Positions 4,803 through 5,323 of a stretch of 5,323 nucleotides of DNA are shown one piece after another. The notes beneath the pieces were generated by a model, which saw only the letters and a list, made by a program, of their open reading frames with translations, had not been told where the DNA came from and did no database searches. The stretch's first letter is position 1. Every line of letters begins with the position of its first letter. The translations under genes and the position numbers were made by a program. This DNA is from Candidatus Saccharimonadota bacterium (GTDB taxonomy: Bacteria > Patescibacteriota > Saccharimonadia > Saccharimonadales > Saccharimonadaceae): positions 1 to 5,323 of the forward strand of contig JAFWNO010000040.1 in assembly GCA_017510305.1 (NCBI GenBank), in the 5' to 3' direction.

Positions 4803-5323
4803 ATGAATCCTGACGATGACTATAATAATCACGATGATAATAATCGTGATGCGGATAAATTCCACATTGCGCCAGAGTACGGCGAGCAGGGCGAAGGTCC
4901 AGGCGAGCAGCCAGTCAAAAGGGTAGAGCACATGCCCACCACCGATGGATTCAAAAAGCCTGTCAGTATCTCTATTACCGAGGCCAAAGCCGAAGAAAAA
5001 ATCACCGAAAAGCCTTCCGAAAAATCTCCCTTCAACCACGGCGAAGATGACGTAATGCAATACTTCACCACCAAGAAGAAAGAAGAAATAGATACATATG
5101 CGGATAAAGATAGGGATGAGGCTGCGGATATGTCAGCTTCGGGATCTATTTTCTTACGAGAAAATACGATAGGGAGCGACCCTGTAACGACAGGCGTCGC
5201 GACCGATGCCCGAAGCGGCATATCCGAGCATCATCCCGAGCATAACGGGTTGAGTGGGCAAGCGACTGGCATTTCGCAGAATGTCGAGGCTCCGCATCAT
5301 AAGAAAAAGACCAACCTCATTTC
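4803..5323 (+). CDS. Unrecognised hydrophilic, probably disordered protein (N-terminal part)
   Basis: The frame stays open from this ATG to the right edge (173 residues), so the gene is cut by the window. GGGAGG upstream supports the start. The visible part is strongly polar and low in complexity: an Asp/Asn-rich start (NPDDDYNNHDDNNRDADKF), a Gly/Glu/Pro stretch (about 24-36), and Lys/Glu-rich segments (about 61-75 and 90-106). A Ser/Gly/His-rich region follows, ending in HHKKKTNLI. There is no Cys or Trp, no signal peptide and no membrane helix so far. The terminal basic HHKKK next to hydrophobic residues could be the cytoplasmic flank of a membrane helix just beyond the edge, which would make this a disordered cytoplasmic tail of a membrane protein; this is inference. 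From about residue 95 codon choice changes: all six Thr codons before are ACC, but only two of seven after. No family recognised. Confidence 0.72.
   Translation, partial: MNPDDDYNNHDDNNRDADKFHIAPEYGEQGEGPGEQPVKRVEHMPTTDGFKKPVSISITEAKAEEKITEKPSEKSPFNHGEDDVMQYFTTKKKEEIDTYADKDRDEAADMSASGSIFLRENTIGSDPVTTGVATDARSGISEHHPEHNGLSGQATGISQNVEAPHHKKKTNLI
5118..5285 (+). other. Run of six potential RNA hairpins inside the 4803 gene
   Basis: Consecutive stems: 5118-5140 (7 bp with one G-U); 5144-5170 (ATC+TATTTTCT, loop TACG, AGAAAATA, one bulged C, GAT: 11 bp); 5176-5200 (GCGAC+CCTGT, loop AACG, ACAGG, one bulged C, GTCGC: 10 bp); 5206-5221 (ATGCC/GGCAT, 5 bp); 5235-5249 (CCCG/CGGG, 4 bp); 5268-5285 (GGCATT/AATGTC, 6 bp with one G-U). 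The second and third share the same architecture: tetraloop ending ACG and a single C bulge on the 3' side. The smaller stems could be chance. The region coincides with the codon-usage change. It might be a structured mRNA segment or an embedded RNA; I cannot tell which. Confidence 0.4.

Noticed and set aside
4797..5221. Two minus-strand open frames opposite the right-edge gene
   Set aside because: They have no ribosome binding sites, and their hydrophobic or Ser-rich translations look like complements of Lys/Glu/Asp-rich codons. The plus frame has a Shine-Dalgarno and reaches the window edge.
1..5323. UGA recoding to glycine, as in some CPR lineages
   Set aside because: No in-frame TGA occurs in any supported gene, and Gly positions in conserved motifs use GGN codons.
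1..5323. tRNA, rRNA, CRISPR array or insertion sequence
   Set aside because: No cloverleaf with a CCA-type end, no regularly spaced repeats, and no transposase frame or terminal repeats were seen by eye.

Overview
The window looks like chromosomal housekeeping DNA from a small-genome bacterium, most likely a Patescibacteria/CPR member and plausibly Candidatus Saccharibacteria (TM7). That placement is an inference from gene style: short protein forms, tight packing, and start codons sitting right after a -10 box. No marker gene in the window settles the phylum. All complete genes read through in the standard code, with no in-frame TGA and only TAA or TAG stops. This argues against the CPR lineages that read UGA as glycine.

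Layout, left to right. (1) The C-terminal part of a MurA-type enolpyruvyl transferase (+, cut by the left edge). (2) A convergent minus-strand pair: rnhA (RNase HI), whose stop overlaps the murA stop, and upstream of it an unrecognised 150-residue Cys/His-bearing protein. A rho-independent terminator and the rnhA promoter are packed between the two. (3) A 90-bp divergent promoter region (1545-1634). (4) An FtsA-like actin-family ATPase (+). (5) A secreted DUF348-DUF348-G5-transglycosylase protein of the YabE/RpfB type, followed after a single base by ksgA/rsmA (16S rRNA dimethyltransferase). The rpfB-ksgA neighbourhood is also known from Actinobacteria and, as yabE-rnmV-ksgA, from Bacillus. 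(6) After 41 bp, the start of a very hydrophilic, probably disordered protein that runs off the right edge.

Theme: MurA makes peptidoglycan precursor, the FtsA-like protein belongs to division, and the RpfB-like protein probably remodels peptidoglycan outside the membrane. RNase HI and KsgA are nucleic-acid housekeeping enzymes.

The strongest non-gene signal is initiation architecture. rnhA, ftsA and the rpfB-like gene each have a perfect TATAAT ending only 6-7 bases before the start codon, so their mRNAs should be leaderless. Two of these share the same TTTTCA-17-TATAAT layout. The two unrecognised genes instead carry the Shine-Dalgarno string TAGGGAGG. Other points of interest are a perfect 9-bp inverted repeat around the ftsA start codon, and a string of hairpins in a codon-shifted part of the right-edge gene. 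I saw no tRNA, rRNA, CRISPR array, insertion sequence or obvious defence system.
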